Origin: Trichomonas vaginalis G3 | Lineage: Eukaryota > Parabasalia > Trichomonadida > Trichomonadidae | NCBI RefSeq assembly: GCF_026262505.1 | Contig: NC_067203.1 | Location: 22,611,411 to 22,675,410, forward strand | DNA length: 64,000 bases | Direction of reading: 5' to 3' | Shown: positions 18,707-28,488 of the stretch, one piece after another | Layout: each line of letters begins with the position of its first letter | Position numbering within the stretch: the first letter of the stretch is position 1 | Notes under the pieces: generated by a model | The model's input: the letters and a program-made list of their open reading frames with translations, nothing else | Told to the model about the DNA's origin: nothing | Databases searched by the model: none | Made by a program: the position numbers and the translations under genes

Positions 18707-21700
18707 TTATATATCATAATAGAACCCACTCGTACCAAGCTTTACTTTCTTCCTGACTGAGTTTTTAACTCTTCTTTTTCCTTCATTGCCACTACTTTCA
18801 CTTTGTTCTTCACTACTTTCACTTTGTTCTACTCTTCTCTTCTTCTTTGGTAACATGCCCTCTGCTTCAAGTTGTTGCATCTTTGCATCATGTTCACCTA
18901 GTATGTTGTAAATTTCCCATGTCCTTTTTGCCTTTAGGCTCTGGTCGCCCATCTCAGGTATCCTATATCCTAGAAAGATTTCGTCATAGTTTGTATTTGA
19001 GTCTTCGCTTATTGTTTGCATGACTCTTTCCTGAGTTTCCGGTTCAAGCTCTTCAAATATAGCTTGTCCATATGGAATAAGCTTGTTTCCAAATATATGT
19101 TTTTGTAGCCATTCTGGTTTTCTTTCCATGTTACCAACAATATCTTTTGTGAATGGGAAAGCTTTTACCCAACGTTTCAGTCTTGCGTCATTTATTTCTG
19201 TAGTTGGTTTTATTTTGTCAAGGAACATGTTTTTCAATACTAACATTTCATTTGGTACTGTCCATTTGAGTTTTCTTAAATATTCATCCCTTCTCAGTTC
19301 ATTGTCTGCAAAGTAAGTTTTTATGACATTTTGTAAACTTTCGTTTGCAAGGTCATGTACAATAGGTTCTCTTCCTTCTCTCTCCCTAACTTTCTTTCTA
19401 AACTCTTCACCAAATATACCATCTCTATGGTTCTGTGTAGTTCTTTGAGATAAATGTTCTAGAACGTCAGGTGTTATATTTCCATCAGCCATGTTCATTT
19501 CATACTGGTTCAAAATATCTGCATCTTTCATATCTTTCAATGGCATTAAAGCCGCGCTGAAAATACCAGCTAAATCTGGTTCACCATTCACTTCCATTGC
19601 GTCTACAACTTCTTGGAATTGTGGTTGTAAGTTTATGAACCACCTATCCGGGTTAGCTTTATGACCCCATCTCATTGTAGTTCCATAGTCTGCAGAAACA
19701 AAAGTAGGTTTGTTTCCATATTGGTTAGGTTCTGAATGAACTTTAAACAATGTTTCATTTCTATATGTTTTGTTGAAATTTAACCTTTTATTTTCACCGA
19801 GTTCATCCAAAGATTGAACGTTATATGCTCGTAAGTAAAAAGGGTTGTTGTATTTGTGTACATTTTCTTTCAGTTCTTCCATTCTATGATGAATATTTTC
19901 ATCTGATGTTGGAGTCTTTTGTATGTCGGCGAACATTTTTCGATATTCTTCTACTCTGTCAGCCGAATTTTTCTTAAACTCTTGGAAAGATTCCATATTC
20001 ACCTCATACTCTTGTTGAGGGTCAAGATTTTTCGGCTGTTCCAAATCTTCATCTAGTTCTGTGAAGTTAGTTTCCAAAGGAGGGACTTGTTCGTTTCCTT
20101 CAGGCTCTTCTAGCTGTTGTTGCTGAACTATTTCTTCCATGTCTGGTTGTATCTGAACTTCTTCCTGTGGAGTTTCTTGTACCTCATCTGCTGGCATTTC
20201 ATATATTCCGAGACCGTTTTTAACAAGTTCCCTATTTAAGTCATCCGCATTCATAACCCTTTCTTCTTTCGTTCCGTCTTTATTTTTTACGCGTTTCATG
20301 AAGATAGTTGAATTGTCATTTAGCTCTGACACCAAATATCTCGGAGTAAATTCGTTCATGTCATTTGGATGATATGCTATTAAATCATATCCCTTAGCGA
20401 GCTTGTATTTTCCAGGTTTGAAATTATATCCCATTTGGTGCTGAACCATAAAGCTAAATAGGTTCGGGTCAGTATTTCCTTCCTTGAACTTTCTAATAGC
20501 TTCTTTATATCTGTCACTAAAGTCAAGAGTATCTGGGTAACCATAGTCTTCTTTAAGCATTTTTAAGAAATCTTGGTTTCCTTGTTCTCTACTTCTTTTA
20601 TGTCCTTGCTCTGTTTGTGGTTGTTGTTGTGCAGGGTTTTGAACTGTTGGTTGTGGTGCTGGTTGTGGAGGTGGTTGTTGTGGTGCAGTGTTTTGAACTG
20701 TTGGTTGTGGTGCAGGGTTTTGAACTGTTGGTTGTTGTGTTGGTTTTGGTGCAGGGTTTTGAACTGTTGGTTGTGGTGCATGCCTGTGTCTGTGTCCATG
20801 TGACGATGTAAATGTTTTAGGTAGTCCTGGTGCAGGTGCTTCTCTTGGAGGGTTTGGTGGTATATAGGTTCCACTAGCTAGTATATAAGTTCCACCAGCT
20901 GGTATATAAGTTCCACCAGCTGGCACATATGTTCCATCTGCAGCATAATGTCCTACCTGACTTTTCGTTTTTAAGAAAGCATTTACTAGGTCTGTTTTGG
21001 TCTGTTGTAACTCTTTTTCTTGACTTTCCACAACAGTTGCTCTAACGGCGTCATAGGCACTTTGAACTGCCTGTCTCGTTGCTGCATCTGTTATTTTCGT
21101 CATATTTTGTGCTACTTCTTTTAACTCTTTGTCGAAACCTTCAGACTTCAGTTTCTTTCCAGATGAGAAGTCGTTCACTTGTTTCACCTTACTATGAAGA
21201 GCTTCGAAGGCGTTCTTAAAGTCAGCATTTGTTAAAGCTTCATTTGAACTGTCTTCATCCGCTTGTATTTTTGTCCTTATTGACCCTATAAGCTGGGCTG
21301 CTTTAGCGTTGGCTTGGGCATCTAACCAGTCATTGTTAGCTTTTATATATTCTGCGCTTTTCATTGCCTTTTGCATGGCTGCGTCGTTATTTTTACTTTC
21401 TTGTGCTAAGTTTTCATACTGTACGGTTTGGTTTTGCAACTGTAAAAGTTTTTCTGCCTTTACATTTGCTTCAACTTCTTTTTTATACTCATCGCTATCC
21501 ATATATGTCTTCAGGGCTTTTTGTTTTATCTCTTCATCTTTCAGTACTTTATATTGAGTAGTATGGTTTTTCAAATTTATAACATCTTGTTCCATTTTTG
21601 CTACTTCTGCTGCTTTTTCTGACACTTTTTTCGCATATTCCTCTGTACTTAGTTCTTTCAGTTGTTCTTCTTTCTTCTTTTTCTCTACGTTTAACTCATT

Positions 21701-22078
21701 GAGTTTCTTTGTGTGTCTGTCATATTCTAGTTTCTTTTCGTTTTCACTTATTTGTTTCTGTATGTCTATGTTTGACTTTTTGACATCTGATATTTGATTT
21801 TTGAGTGAACTCAAATTCATTTGACTTTGAGGGTTATAAGCTGTTCCGTCTGCAGCTCCACCATAGCCTGCCATTTTCGCTAAAAGTGCCGCTCTTAAAC
21901 CTCCACTCTGTGCACCAAGAACTCGGTTTAAGAGCATAGGGTTGCTTGACATTTGTTGCAACATAGTGGGGTCATTCAGCATTTGTTGTTGCAACTGTTG
22001 TTGTGGTGTCAGTTTTACTATTGGATGTTTCAATGCTCTCTTCCTCTTACGTATATTCTTACGTAGCTTACGTGGCAT
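18707..22078 (-). CDS. Element A: 1123-aa coiled-coil protein with PTVQNPAPQ repeats
   Basis: The longest open frame of the element. Starts MPRKLRKNIRKRKRALKHP, a strongly basic N-terminus. Residues about 90-360 are a long coiled coil (KKSNIDIQKQISENEKKLE; MEQDVINLKNHTTQYKVLKD). Around 390-410 lie YVPAGGTYIPAGGTYI repeats, then a proline/glutamine zone of PTVQNPAPQ units to about 490. The second half is a conserved alpha-helical domain and the C-terminus is serine/glutamate and lysine-rich. Next to the capsid genes this could be a scaffold, core or DNA-condensing protein (inference). The B copy is 47408-50800. Confidence 0.75.
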   Translation of the reverse strand: MPRKLRKNIRKRKRALKHPIVKLTPQQQLQQQMLNDPTMLQQMSSNPMLLNRVLGAQSGGLRAALLAKMAGYGGAADGTAYNPQSQMNLSSLKNQISDVKKSNIDIQKQISENEKKLEYDRHTKKLNELNVEKKKKEEQLKELSTEEYAKKVSEKAAEVAKMEQDVINLKNHTTQYKVLKDEEIKQKALKTYMDSDEYKKEVEANVKAEKLLQLQNQTVQYENLAQESKNNDAAMQKAMKSAEYIKANNDWLDAQANAKAAQLIGSIRTKIQADEDSSNEALTNADFKNAFEALHSKVKQVNDFSSGKKLKSEGFDKELKEVAQNMTKITDAATRQAVQSAYDAVRATVVESQEKELQQTKTDLVNAFLKTKSQVGHYAADGTYVPAGGTYIPAGGTYILASGTYIPPNPPREAPAPGLPKTFTSSHGHRHRHAPQPTVQNPAPKPTQQPTVQNPAPQPTVQNTAPQQPPPQPAPQPTVQNPAQQQPQTEQGHKRSREQGNQDFLKMLKEDYGYPDTLDFSDRYKEAIRKFKEGNTDPNLFSFMVQHQMGYNFKPGKYKLAKGYDLIAYHPNDMNEFTPRYLVSELNDNSTIFMKRVKNKDGTKEERVMNADDLNRELVKNGLGIYEMPADEVQETPQEEVQIQPDMEEIVQQQQLEEPEGNEQVPPLETNFTELDEDLEQPKNLDPQQEYEVNMESFQEFKKNSADRVEEYRKMFADIQKTPTSDENIHHRMEELKENVHKYNNPFYLRAYNVQSLDELGENKRLNFNKTYRNETLFKVHSEPNQYGNKPTFVSADYGTTMRWGHKANPDRWFINLQPQFQEVVDAMEVNGEPDLAGIFSAALMPLKDMKDADILNQYEMNMADGNITPDVLEHLSQRTTQNHRDGIFGEEFRKKVREREGREPIVHDLANESLQNVIKTYFADNELRRDEYLRKLKWTVPNEMLVLKNMFLDKIKPTTEINDARLKRWVKAFPFTKDIVGNMERKPEWLQKHIFGNKLIPYGQAIFEELEPETQERVMQTISEDSNTNYDEIFLGYRIPEMGDQSLKAKRTWEIYNILGEHDAKMQQLEAEGMLPKKKRRVEQSESSEEQSESSGNEGKRRVKNSVRKKVKLGTSGFYYDI

Positions 22079-22351
22079 TTTAAGTGAAGTTAAAAAGCGG
22101 TTTTTGACAGATGTTTATATGACACTTTTTGTTCAGCTCAAAAAACTACTCGGTCAAAGTGTTGTCAGTTTTGTAAAATAACGGTCCTATCTCATTCTAT
22201 AAGGGGGAAAGTCTTCTCAAAGTATACTTCCTTGGAACGCCCGTAACTTTTCCTGTAGCGACGATAGATCCTTACTTGTCCGGACAAAGTTATACTATTT
22301 TGAGTGCTCTACAAAAAAAGTCAACGGCGACGACTCTCAAAAATTTTTTAT
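22079..22351. other. Conserved non-coding leader between the long gene and the element A terminus
   Basis: Almost identical to 50801-51065 in element B, including TATACTTCCTTGGAACGC and CTTGTCCGGACAAAG (a short palindrome, TTGTCCGGACAA). After GACGACTCTCAAAAA the two elements part: A goes straight to the terminal hairpin motif, while B holds a further gene. Confidence 0.6.
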
Positions 22352-22467
22352 GGGCTAGAGGGCGCAACGCGCCTGGAAGCCCATCCCAAGAAAAAAAAAC
22401 TTCAGGGCTAGAGGGCGCAACGCGCCTGGAGGCCCCACTTCCTTTTTTTTTTTTTTTTTTTTTTTTT
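22352..22467. repeat. Right terminal repeats of element A
   Basis: Two copies (22352 and 22405) of a GC-rich motif, GGGCTAGAGGGCGCAACGCG followed by CCTGGAAGCCC or CCTGGAGGCCCC. The motif can fold as a hairpin with a GGCGC-AAC-GCGCC core. The outermost copy is followed by CACTTCC and a run of 25 T, after which host-like AT-rich DNA begins. The same motif ends element B on both sides. Confidence 0.85.
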
Positions 22468-23140
22468 CCCTAAGTTAGAATCAAGTACGAAAAATTTTTT
22501 TGACAAAAAATTTCATAACCCTAATAGCAATTTGAGAAAGAAATGGGGGAAATTCATTTAAATGTTATGCAGACATTGAAATGCTCAATTAGAATTCATA
22601 GTGATTCGTATTCAGAGAAATGTAATCACCTTATTCAAATGAAATATTTTGATAATAAGATCTGATGAGCCAATTTTTCAATTTTATCTCTCAAACTACT
22701 GTAATAATATGTTGAAGTTCATGAAAAAAAATTCAATATTTACAGACTTTATATTCTTTCTCAAAAATGTTTTGAATGAATATATTGGTAACTAAGTATT
22801 TATCAATAATTTGTATAAAATTTTGATTTTAAAAAGAGCGTAAATTTTCAGAAGTTTTTCAATTTTAGAGGTAGGGCAACGATAGAAAATTTTTGGAAAA
22901 AAAGTTCGGAGATCTTAAACGTATCATATTCCCTGCATGGTTTGGTATCTTCCGCCATGCGTTGTGCCAAACATATTGACACTTTCCAATAATTAATTTA
23001 TGGTATGAGTCACAGAGTTAGATTATAAAAAGAAAGTAAATAATTGCAATTAGAAATCATATATGTCGGAAATCAAATGTTGATGAGCAGAAACCTTTTA
23101 CTCATCATAAAAGAGATAAATCACTAAAGATTTGTATACA

Positions 23141-23296
23141 TTAAAATTTGATATTTGGTGCTCGAAAACTGTCTGATGGGACTCCTCCAAAATGAACCAA
23201 TCTATCGCTGAGGACCAAATTAGATGATGTGGATGGTGTATTCTCTAATTCTAACTTAGGAAGAATGGGAACAAAACGAATGACGACAACAACATG
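23141..23296 (-). pseudogene. Possible decayed gene tail
   Basis: A 51-codon stretch open to a TAA, without an ATG, encoding VVVVIRFVPILPKLELENTP and SDRLVHFGGVPSDSFRAP. Base and codon composition are clearly richer in G/C than the surrounding DNA, which is why it stands out. It is directly preceded by an in-frame stop. It could be the 3' remnant of a degraded gene or of a repeat. I do not recognise the family. Confidence 0.25.
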
Positions 23297-24311
23297 TCAA
23301 ACATAGATTAAATATCTATGAATCAATAAAGTATACGTGCATTGAAGGTGATAACGATCACTTGAGGCTTATAACTCTTTGACTAAATTATGCAATAATT
23401 AAATATAATCATTTTTATATTTTTATACTGATAGTAATTAATATACTATCCTGCTTAATAAATGATTTCGAAAAAAATTTGGAAAATCAAAGTATTTGAT
23501 AATTAGTCAAATAATCAATTTACATCGTTTTTACTCATAAAAAACAACTAATTTTTGATTTTGATATCATATTTGATAAATACTCATTCCAGAGTTGACG
23601 TAATGTATTAATTATTGTTAGAGATATTGCTTTCGCAGCAAAATTCTTATTTCATGAAAGAAAAAAAAAATGATTTTATTCCAACAAAAACAAGTAAACA
23701 GATGAATGGAAACGTACTATATTTTCATAAATGTAGTAATCAGCGTGTCAGCTTTTGTTTATCATGTTCGAGTCAAAATGTATTAACTTGTAATAAGAAA
23801 TATTCGAAGATTATATGAAGTATTGAGCATTCTTTGTAGAAATATTTGTAATTCATTACTAACATATATAATAAAGTTGTTTTTTTTTCCCTTATTGCAA
23901 TAATTTTGTCTGATTTTAATAACTTTTCATGTATACGAGTTGTGTGAATATGCATCATAGTATGCGTAAATATACTTATTTGCGACGAATAATGTGGTTG
24001 CATAATGGAGGTGCTAAATTTTGATTTTTAATATGGGGCTTTGGTATGTATAATCATGTTCTTATCTCAACGTAGGAGTATTGGTGCAATATGATTAAAA
24101 TTTACGAGGTTGATCTTAAATTGAATAATTCTGGAGTATAAATCACAATGCAGCTAATTCTATGTTAAAGATAGATACAGATTGTAGTAATCAATTAGGG
24201 AGTACAAATTCATTCTTTCATTTCTGTCGTATTGAGCAGAAAGGAAGAGATCATAACCCTAGGAAAAAAAGCCCAAATTTGTCACTTTTCATAATACGTT
24301 AAACTCAATTC

Positions 24312-24329
24312 GCTCGGCGAATGCCGAGC
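24312..24329. repeat. GC-rich 7-bp hairpin GCTCGGC-GAAT-GCCGAGC
   Basis: A perfect stem with a GAAT tetraloop in otherwise AT-rich intergenic DNA. Role unknown. Confidence 0.6.
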
Positions 24330-24764
24330 ACACGTACTCATCATTCAACATAATATTCTCATTCTTTGGTTATTATAGTGCCAGACAACACAAGATTTCA
24401 AAGAATTACTTGAGTTTTCAATTAATCTTAATCCGATTTTAGATTTATCGAGAACTCCATCATCACAATCACATACTTCAGTGCGGTAACTACAATTATC
24501 CATATACAGAAGGAAGTTCTTTTCGAACAACTCATTTGGAGTCTGTTTTGGAAAGAACTTCTTTCTGTCCGACTTAATTTCATAGTTCCTGATCAACCAA
24601 AAGACAGAAACCACACACTATCTACTTAGGAAAGGAGTTCTTTCTAAATCTTCCTTAAATTGAGATTTTATGAGAGATAACCCTTCTATTGCACTTAAAA
24701 ATGAACATTTTGATATCTTTAGTATCACACATGGTCATATATAGTATTTCATCTACATGAATAC

Positions 24765-24813
24765 ATTCATCTTTCGAAGTCTCTCATTAAATGGGAGGCT
24801 TCGAAAGATGAAT
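24765..24813. repeat. Long perfect-stem hairpin
   Basis: A 15-bp perfect inverted repeat, ATTCATCTTTCGAAG / CTTCGAAAGATGAAT. In RNA it is extended inward by six more pairs including G-U, giving about 21 pairs around an ATTAAAT loop. It is isolated in host spacer DNA. It could be a structured non-coding RNA or a small foldback relic. Confidence 0.6.
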
Positions 24814-25761
24814 CGTTTTATTCATACAACTTTAAATCTCGAACACATTTAGAGAGTGAGTATATCATTTTATTCTTGTTTTGAGTTTATTCTGATTCAA
24901 AATTGCAGTGAAAACAGAAGTTCACACATCATATCTGAATGTGAGCTCATCTATACTTATACGATCTCAATACCTCTACTCTAAGCATAAGGGGTGAAGT
25001 TATATAAAAATTATCAGATGCGTTGAAGTCTCAAAAGTATTGCCTGAATGCTTGTTTCATATTTGTCCAAGTAGTTTCAATGAATAAATGTATTGTTTTT
25101 TATAATTTCGATTTATTTTTAGAAAATATTCAATATAAACCTTTATTGTGTTATTTACATCTCATAAATTCTCTGTCTAAATCATATAAAAGCGCGTTTT
25201 ACCCCTATGAATCAAGAAATTCATTCAATATTCATGGTATATTTATTAAATTTATACGATTTACTAATAATCAATATTATATCCTCATAAATAGCAATAT
25301 ATTTTGGTAATCTATGATAATCATATACAATATTTGAAATCAAATTTTCATTAGTTTAGGTTCCTTGTTAATAGTAAACCATTATATTTATTACTAATAA
25401 TAAAATCTATGTGTCGTATTGAAATTCAATAAAATTACTTATTCAGTCCAAAAAAACAAATTAGATAAAATTTTTCTTTTTTTATGTAATTTTTGTTTTT
25501 CATTTTTCTCAAGATCCTAAGTTATGTTCTAACTTTTGACATCATATCCTATCATGCTAGGCTATATATTATAGCATATCCAAAAGGCAAGGAAATCTAT
25601 CAGAGAAGCCTTTTTTAAAAAAATTGAATAAGCACAATTAAAATGAAGAAATTTTTGCTTTAACTGTTTCTACATATAATTTTTGAGATTTTTTATTTCA
25701 TCTTTCTCTGAGCTATTCAATTATTTGATAAGAACTTCAAAAAAAAATAATTATTTTTCAA

Positions 25762-26235
25762 ATGAATATCTTCATACATTCACCCGCCGGGACTGTTTTA
25801 AAGCTAATGTTTGAGCACACTGATATTATAAGAAGTATAGAAGATAGATTGAAATGCCAAGACCCTATAATATGCTTCCATAATAATATTATCCTTGAAA
25901 AACACTTCTCGTTTGACTTTTACGAAGTCAAAGATGGAGATCATATATATACAACATGCGAAAATGGAAGGTCAATTCTCAGGCTTTGTCAAGAATTGAC
26001 AAAATCGATTACAATTACAAATCAACATGATAGATTTTCTCTTGAAAATTCATGTTTAAGGATCATTGATATGACATTTGTGAAAGCAGAAGGGTCCTTT
26101 AGTGCCAATCTTAAGCTTTCAAATTGGTATAAGAGCCTGCAAAAGAATGATAGCGGAATTTATCAAGTTATTCCAACAGTGATGCCTAAACGAGCAAAGA
26201 AACCTTGCTCAAAGCCTCTTCCTTCCTTTTGGTAA
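25762..26235 (+). CDS. Ubiquitin-fold-like hypothetical protein, 157 aa
   Basis: ATG 25762 stands directly after TTATTTTTCA, giving TTTTTCAAATG, as at 54912 and similar to 63379. Residues 1-66 look like a beta-grasp ubiquitin-like fold: MNIFIHSPAGTVLKLMFEHT, DIIRSIEDRL and a YEVKDGDHIYT turn, typical of ubiquitin-like domains. No C-terminal di-glycine is present, so it is not a conjugated modifier. The C-terminal 90 residues are helical and unknown, ending in basic residues and KPLPSFW. Intronless, with AT-rich flanks. The exact function is unknown. Confidence 0.75.
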   Translation: MNIFIHSPAGTVLKLMFEHTDIIRSIEDRLKCQDPIICFHNNIILEKHFSFDFYEVKDGDHIYTTCENGRSILRLCQELTKSITITNQHDRFSLENSCLRIIDMTFVKAEGSFSANLKLSNWYKSLQKNDSGIYQVIPTVMPKRAKKPCSKPLPSFW

Positions 26236-26742
26236 GAATTTTATTGATTTCATTTCTTTAGATAGTCGTTTGTATCTGTAATCTTGAAACATCAATTTTT
26301 AATTTTTTTCTTGTTTGATAAATAAACTTGTTGTTTTTTCTCAATAATCGAAACGATTTGCGAAAAGCAAAAGGAAATAACATATATCAACTTACAAAAG
26401 CTATAGTTAATTTAGAACATATTTAATGTTTCTATAGAACTATGTGAGATTCCATATTTGGTATTTCTTTTATATTATTTCTTGCAATGTCAAAAAATAT
26501 AAAGCAATAGGAGAAAAATCATTATTCAAGCTAATGAAATGGTACTTTAGTATATTGTTTCTGCTTTATTAGATCATCGAAATGAAATTGATCTACTATA
26601 TTAGAATAAAGCAATAAAGTACTAGGGACTAAAGTTCCTCCTTATTTTAAATTATATATGAAGCATATTTTTCCTAGATTTGCTCACTGAAAATATGATT
26701 AAGCCTAAAAAGGAGTTTGTGTTAGGCAGATGGAAAAAAATT
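26236..26742. other. Host intergenic spacer
   Basis: AT-rich. Holds one imperfect inverted repeat near 26540-26625 (TACTTTAGTATATTG and CAATAAAGTA arms with TAGATCAT/ATTGATCTA inside). No gene seen. Confidence 0.5.
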
Positions 26743-26814
26743 TTCAGATACGGGGAGTCGAACCCCGCTCCAGCAGATGAGAACCGCTTATCCTAACCGA
26801 TGAACGATGTCGGA
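26743..26814 (-). tRNA. tRNA-Glu (CTC)
   Basis: The reverse complement folds as a cloverleaf. The acceptor arm is TCCGACA/TATCTGA, and the D-arm is GTTC-ATCGGTTA-GGAT. The anticodon stem AGCGG/CTGCT has loop TTCTCAT, so the anticodon is CTC. The T-arm CGGGG-TTCGACT-CCCCG carries the invariant TTCGA. A run of seven T just downstream is a normal Pol III terminator. Two acceptor-stem positions (3 and 6) are mismatched as read, so it could be a diverged or decaying copy, but all other stems are intact. No intron. Confidence 0.75.
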
Positions 26815-27154
26815 TTTAGATTAAACTTGAATTAAATAGTATAAAATAATAAATGACCTTATAGATTCAGATGGCAAAATTGAATTAATTTTATAAACTC
26901 AAAAATTATAATAAAAAGATGGTTGATATCATTGATACTTTAGCTTATAAAATATTTTTTTCAATTCAAATTTGGATGATCAAGTGTCACATTTCATAAA
27001 AAATTTTGAACAATTAATCATAAGATATTTTCCTTGATATTTTATTTTATTTTTTCTTCGATTTTTGTATGAATTCAGAGACATCTAACAATAATTTCAA
27101 TTCAATCTATTGGCTTTTTTCAAAAAACCGAAAATATGAATTCAAAACAAAATT
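26815..27154. other. Spacer between tRNA-Glu and tubby-like gene
   Basis: AT-rich, with no gene supported. It would contain the upstream promoter of the tubby-like gene. Confidence 0.5.
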
Positions 27155-27159
27155 TCATT
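27155..27159 (+). promoter_or_regulatory. Initiator (Inr) TCATT of the tubby-like gene
   Basis: TCATT fits the T. vaginalis initiator consensus TCA(C/T)(A/T) and lies 7 bp before the ATG at 27164, the short-leader arrangement typical of this organism. Confidence 0.6.
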
Positions 27160-27163
27160 TTAA

Positions 27164-27813
27164 ATGCTGCGATTTTCTGATAGTGAAGACGAAAACAGTG
27201 GAATCGTTATTGCCAAGCGACCAAGATTTGTTAGAACCCCTCCAGCTAAGCATCAAAGAAACACCCGTATGAGACGTTCAAATTCAATCTCCGAGAAAAA
27301 AAATGCAAATCCTGTCATAATTGATAGCAACACTGGATGCAGCGATGACGAACTCAAGAATGAGCAATCATCTTCATCCGAATCTGTTCATGATTGCTTT
27401 GTTATCGAGTTTTCTGATTCATCTACAACAGATTCCATCAAAGGAGAATTCCATTATACATCAAACATGATTCACCAAATTGAAGCCCATAATTTTAAGC
27501 ACTTAGTTCATAGTAATTACCAAATTGATATTTCCGAGCCAAAGTATTCCAGCCAACCGTGCTGTGGATCCTTCTTCCTTGTTAGAGAAAAACGTTTCCA
27601 CTTAAGATCGATGAGGAAATATGTACTCCAAACTTCAGAAAAAATTTTAATGTCCGCTAAAGATCATGGATTTTTAAATCCTGATATCTATATCAATGAA
27701 GGTGATGATGTTCATATCAAAGCCAAAGACTATAAATACAAAATAACCCCTGGCGAATCGAAAAGTGATTTTTTAGTTTACGATCATAATGAATCAATCG
27801 GATCATTGACCTT
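27164..27813 (+). pseudogene. Tubby-like host gene, 5' part (interrupted by element B)
   Basis: Starts at ATG 27164 (MLRFSDSEDENSG), with a serine/acidic disordered N-terminal third. A beta-rich part follows: CCGSFFLVREKRFHLRSMRKY, YKYKITPGESKSDFLVYD and NESIGSLT. After residue 216 the reading frame enters the terminus of element B and adds a short foreign tail. The 3' part lies at 52590-52889 in the same frame across the ACCTT duplication, so the uninterrupted gene would code for about 314 residues. Tubby-like proteins bind phosphoinositides and link membranes to transcription or trafficking. Here the insertion has removed the C-terminal third of the domain, so this allele is probably non-functional. 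Confidence 0.7.
27809..27813. repeat. Target-site duplication ACCTT, left
   Basis: ACCTT at the left junction matches ACCTT at 52590-52594 at the right. Maverick/Polinton integrases make 5-6 bp duplications. Confidence 0.8.
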
Positions 27814-27822
27814 AGGTCAGGT

Positions 27823-28404
27823 GAGTGGGGCTTCCAGGCGCGTTGCGCCCTCTAGCCCCGAAGATGTTTAGTATAAATGAAGTTTTTATTCGGAAAATTG
27901 TTAGTCTTCTGGTGTGAATTCGGCAATTCTCGTGTCGAATGACCGTTGGATGTAACGAGGAAGATTTTGACGAACTTGGTATAAAGTTCTCAACATTATA
28001 AGGGCGTGGTGAGTGGGGCTTCCAGGCGCGTTGCGCCCTCTAGCCCCGAAGATGTTTAGTATAAATGAAGTTTTTATTCGGAAAATTGTTAGTCTTCTGG
28101 TGTGAATTCGGCAATTCTCGTGTCGAATGACCGTTGGATGTAACGAGGAAGATTTTGACGAACTTGGTATAAAGTTCTCAACATTATAAGGGCGTGGTGA
28201 GTGGGGCTTCCAGGCGCGTTGCGCCCTCTAGCCCCGAAGATGTTTAGTATAAATGAAGTTTTTATTTGGAAAATTGTTAGTCTTCTGGTGTGAATTCAGA
28301 GGACTCTTCTTGGATAGAGTCTTGTATTTCCTCCTCCTCTTCTTCCTCCTCCATTGCTTCTGGGAAGAAGCCTTCTTCTGGGTCGAAAACATTATATAAT
28401 GTGT
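27823..28404. repeat. Left terminal array of element B (188-bp units)
   Basis: Units start at 27823, 28011 and 28199 (period 188 bp, GAGTGGGGCTTCCAGG each). Each of the first two joins the GC-rich terminal motif plus TTTAGTATAAATGAAG to about 85 bp of CGGCAATTCTCGTGTCGAAT...CATTATAAG. That 85-bp piece is the reverse complement of 51600-51685, inside the right-end gene. The third unit continues instead into a faithful inverted copy of 52046-52245, giving terminal inverted repeats of about 205 bp. Confidence 0.9.
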
Positions 28405-28488
28405 CACTTTTCACAAATTATATATGTTTTCATGTTTTGTCACTTTTCTGTCACTTTTCGGGTAAAAAATTTTTATTATTATATATAA

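Larger units (their letters stand above)
1..22467. mobile_element. Element A: Maverick/Polinton-like (PLV-type) element, right-hand part
   Basis: A large capsid-bearing element that enters from outside the window and ends near 22467, in a T-run after two copies of the GC-rich terminal motif that also marks both ends of element B. Parts seen: fibre-like gene, retroviral-type integrase, pVI-like protein, KilA-N genes, packaging ATPase, SF3-type helicase, penton-like and major capsid proteins, and a long coiled-coil protein. Gene order matches B over most of its length, apart from the 5.8-12.2 kb zone. It is a decayed copy with roughly a dozen breaks in all. Nucleotide similarity to B is high by eye, so it is probably fairly young. 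No DNA polymerase B was recognised. Confidence 0.9.
22468..25761. other. Host intergenic DNA, 3.3 kb, no supported gene
   Basis: Very AT-rich with frequent stops in all frames. Points of note are a short minus-strand open stretch (23141-23296), two hairpins (24312-24329 and 24765-24813) and low-complexity A/T runs. A minus-strand open frame near 24345-24614 lacks an ATG start and a recognisable family. The T. vaginalis genome has many such gene-poor spacers. Confidence 0.7.

Noticed and set aside
20563-20874. H/Q-rich and V/L-rich frames over the PTVQNPAPQ zone
   Set aside because: Alternative frames of the repeat inside the long coiled-coil gene; same at 49300-49668.
22443-22467. T-run as a retroposon poly(A) tail
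   Set aside because: It directly follows the terminal hairpin motif of element A and a shorter T-run ends element B at the same place, so it belongs to the element terminus.
24345-24614. Minus-strand frame of 89 codons in host spacer
   Set aside because: No ATG at the start, no recognisable domain, no initiator motif.
25023-25310. Frame of 95 codons
   Set aside because: Starts at a non-ATG codon; composition is that of AT-rich spacer.
26540-26625. Imperfect inverted repeat as a small transposon
   Set aside because: Arms match poorly and no target duplication is visible.
27820-27871. Natural C-terminus of the tubby-like protein reading SGASRRVAPSSPEDV
   Set aside because: These codons are the terminus of element B, not host sequence; the same bases recur at 28011 and 28199.
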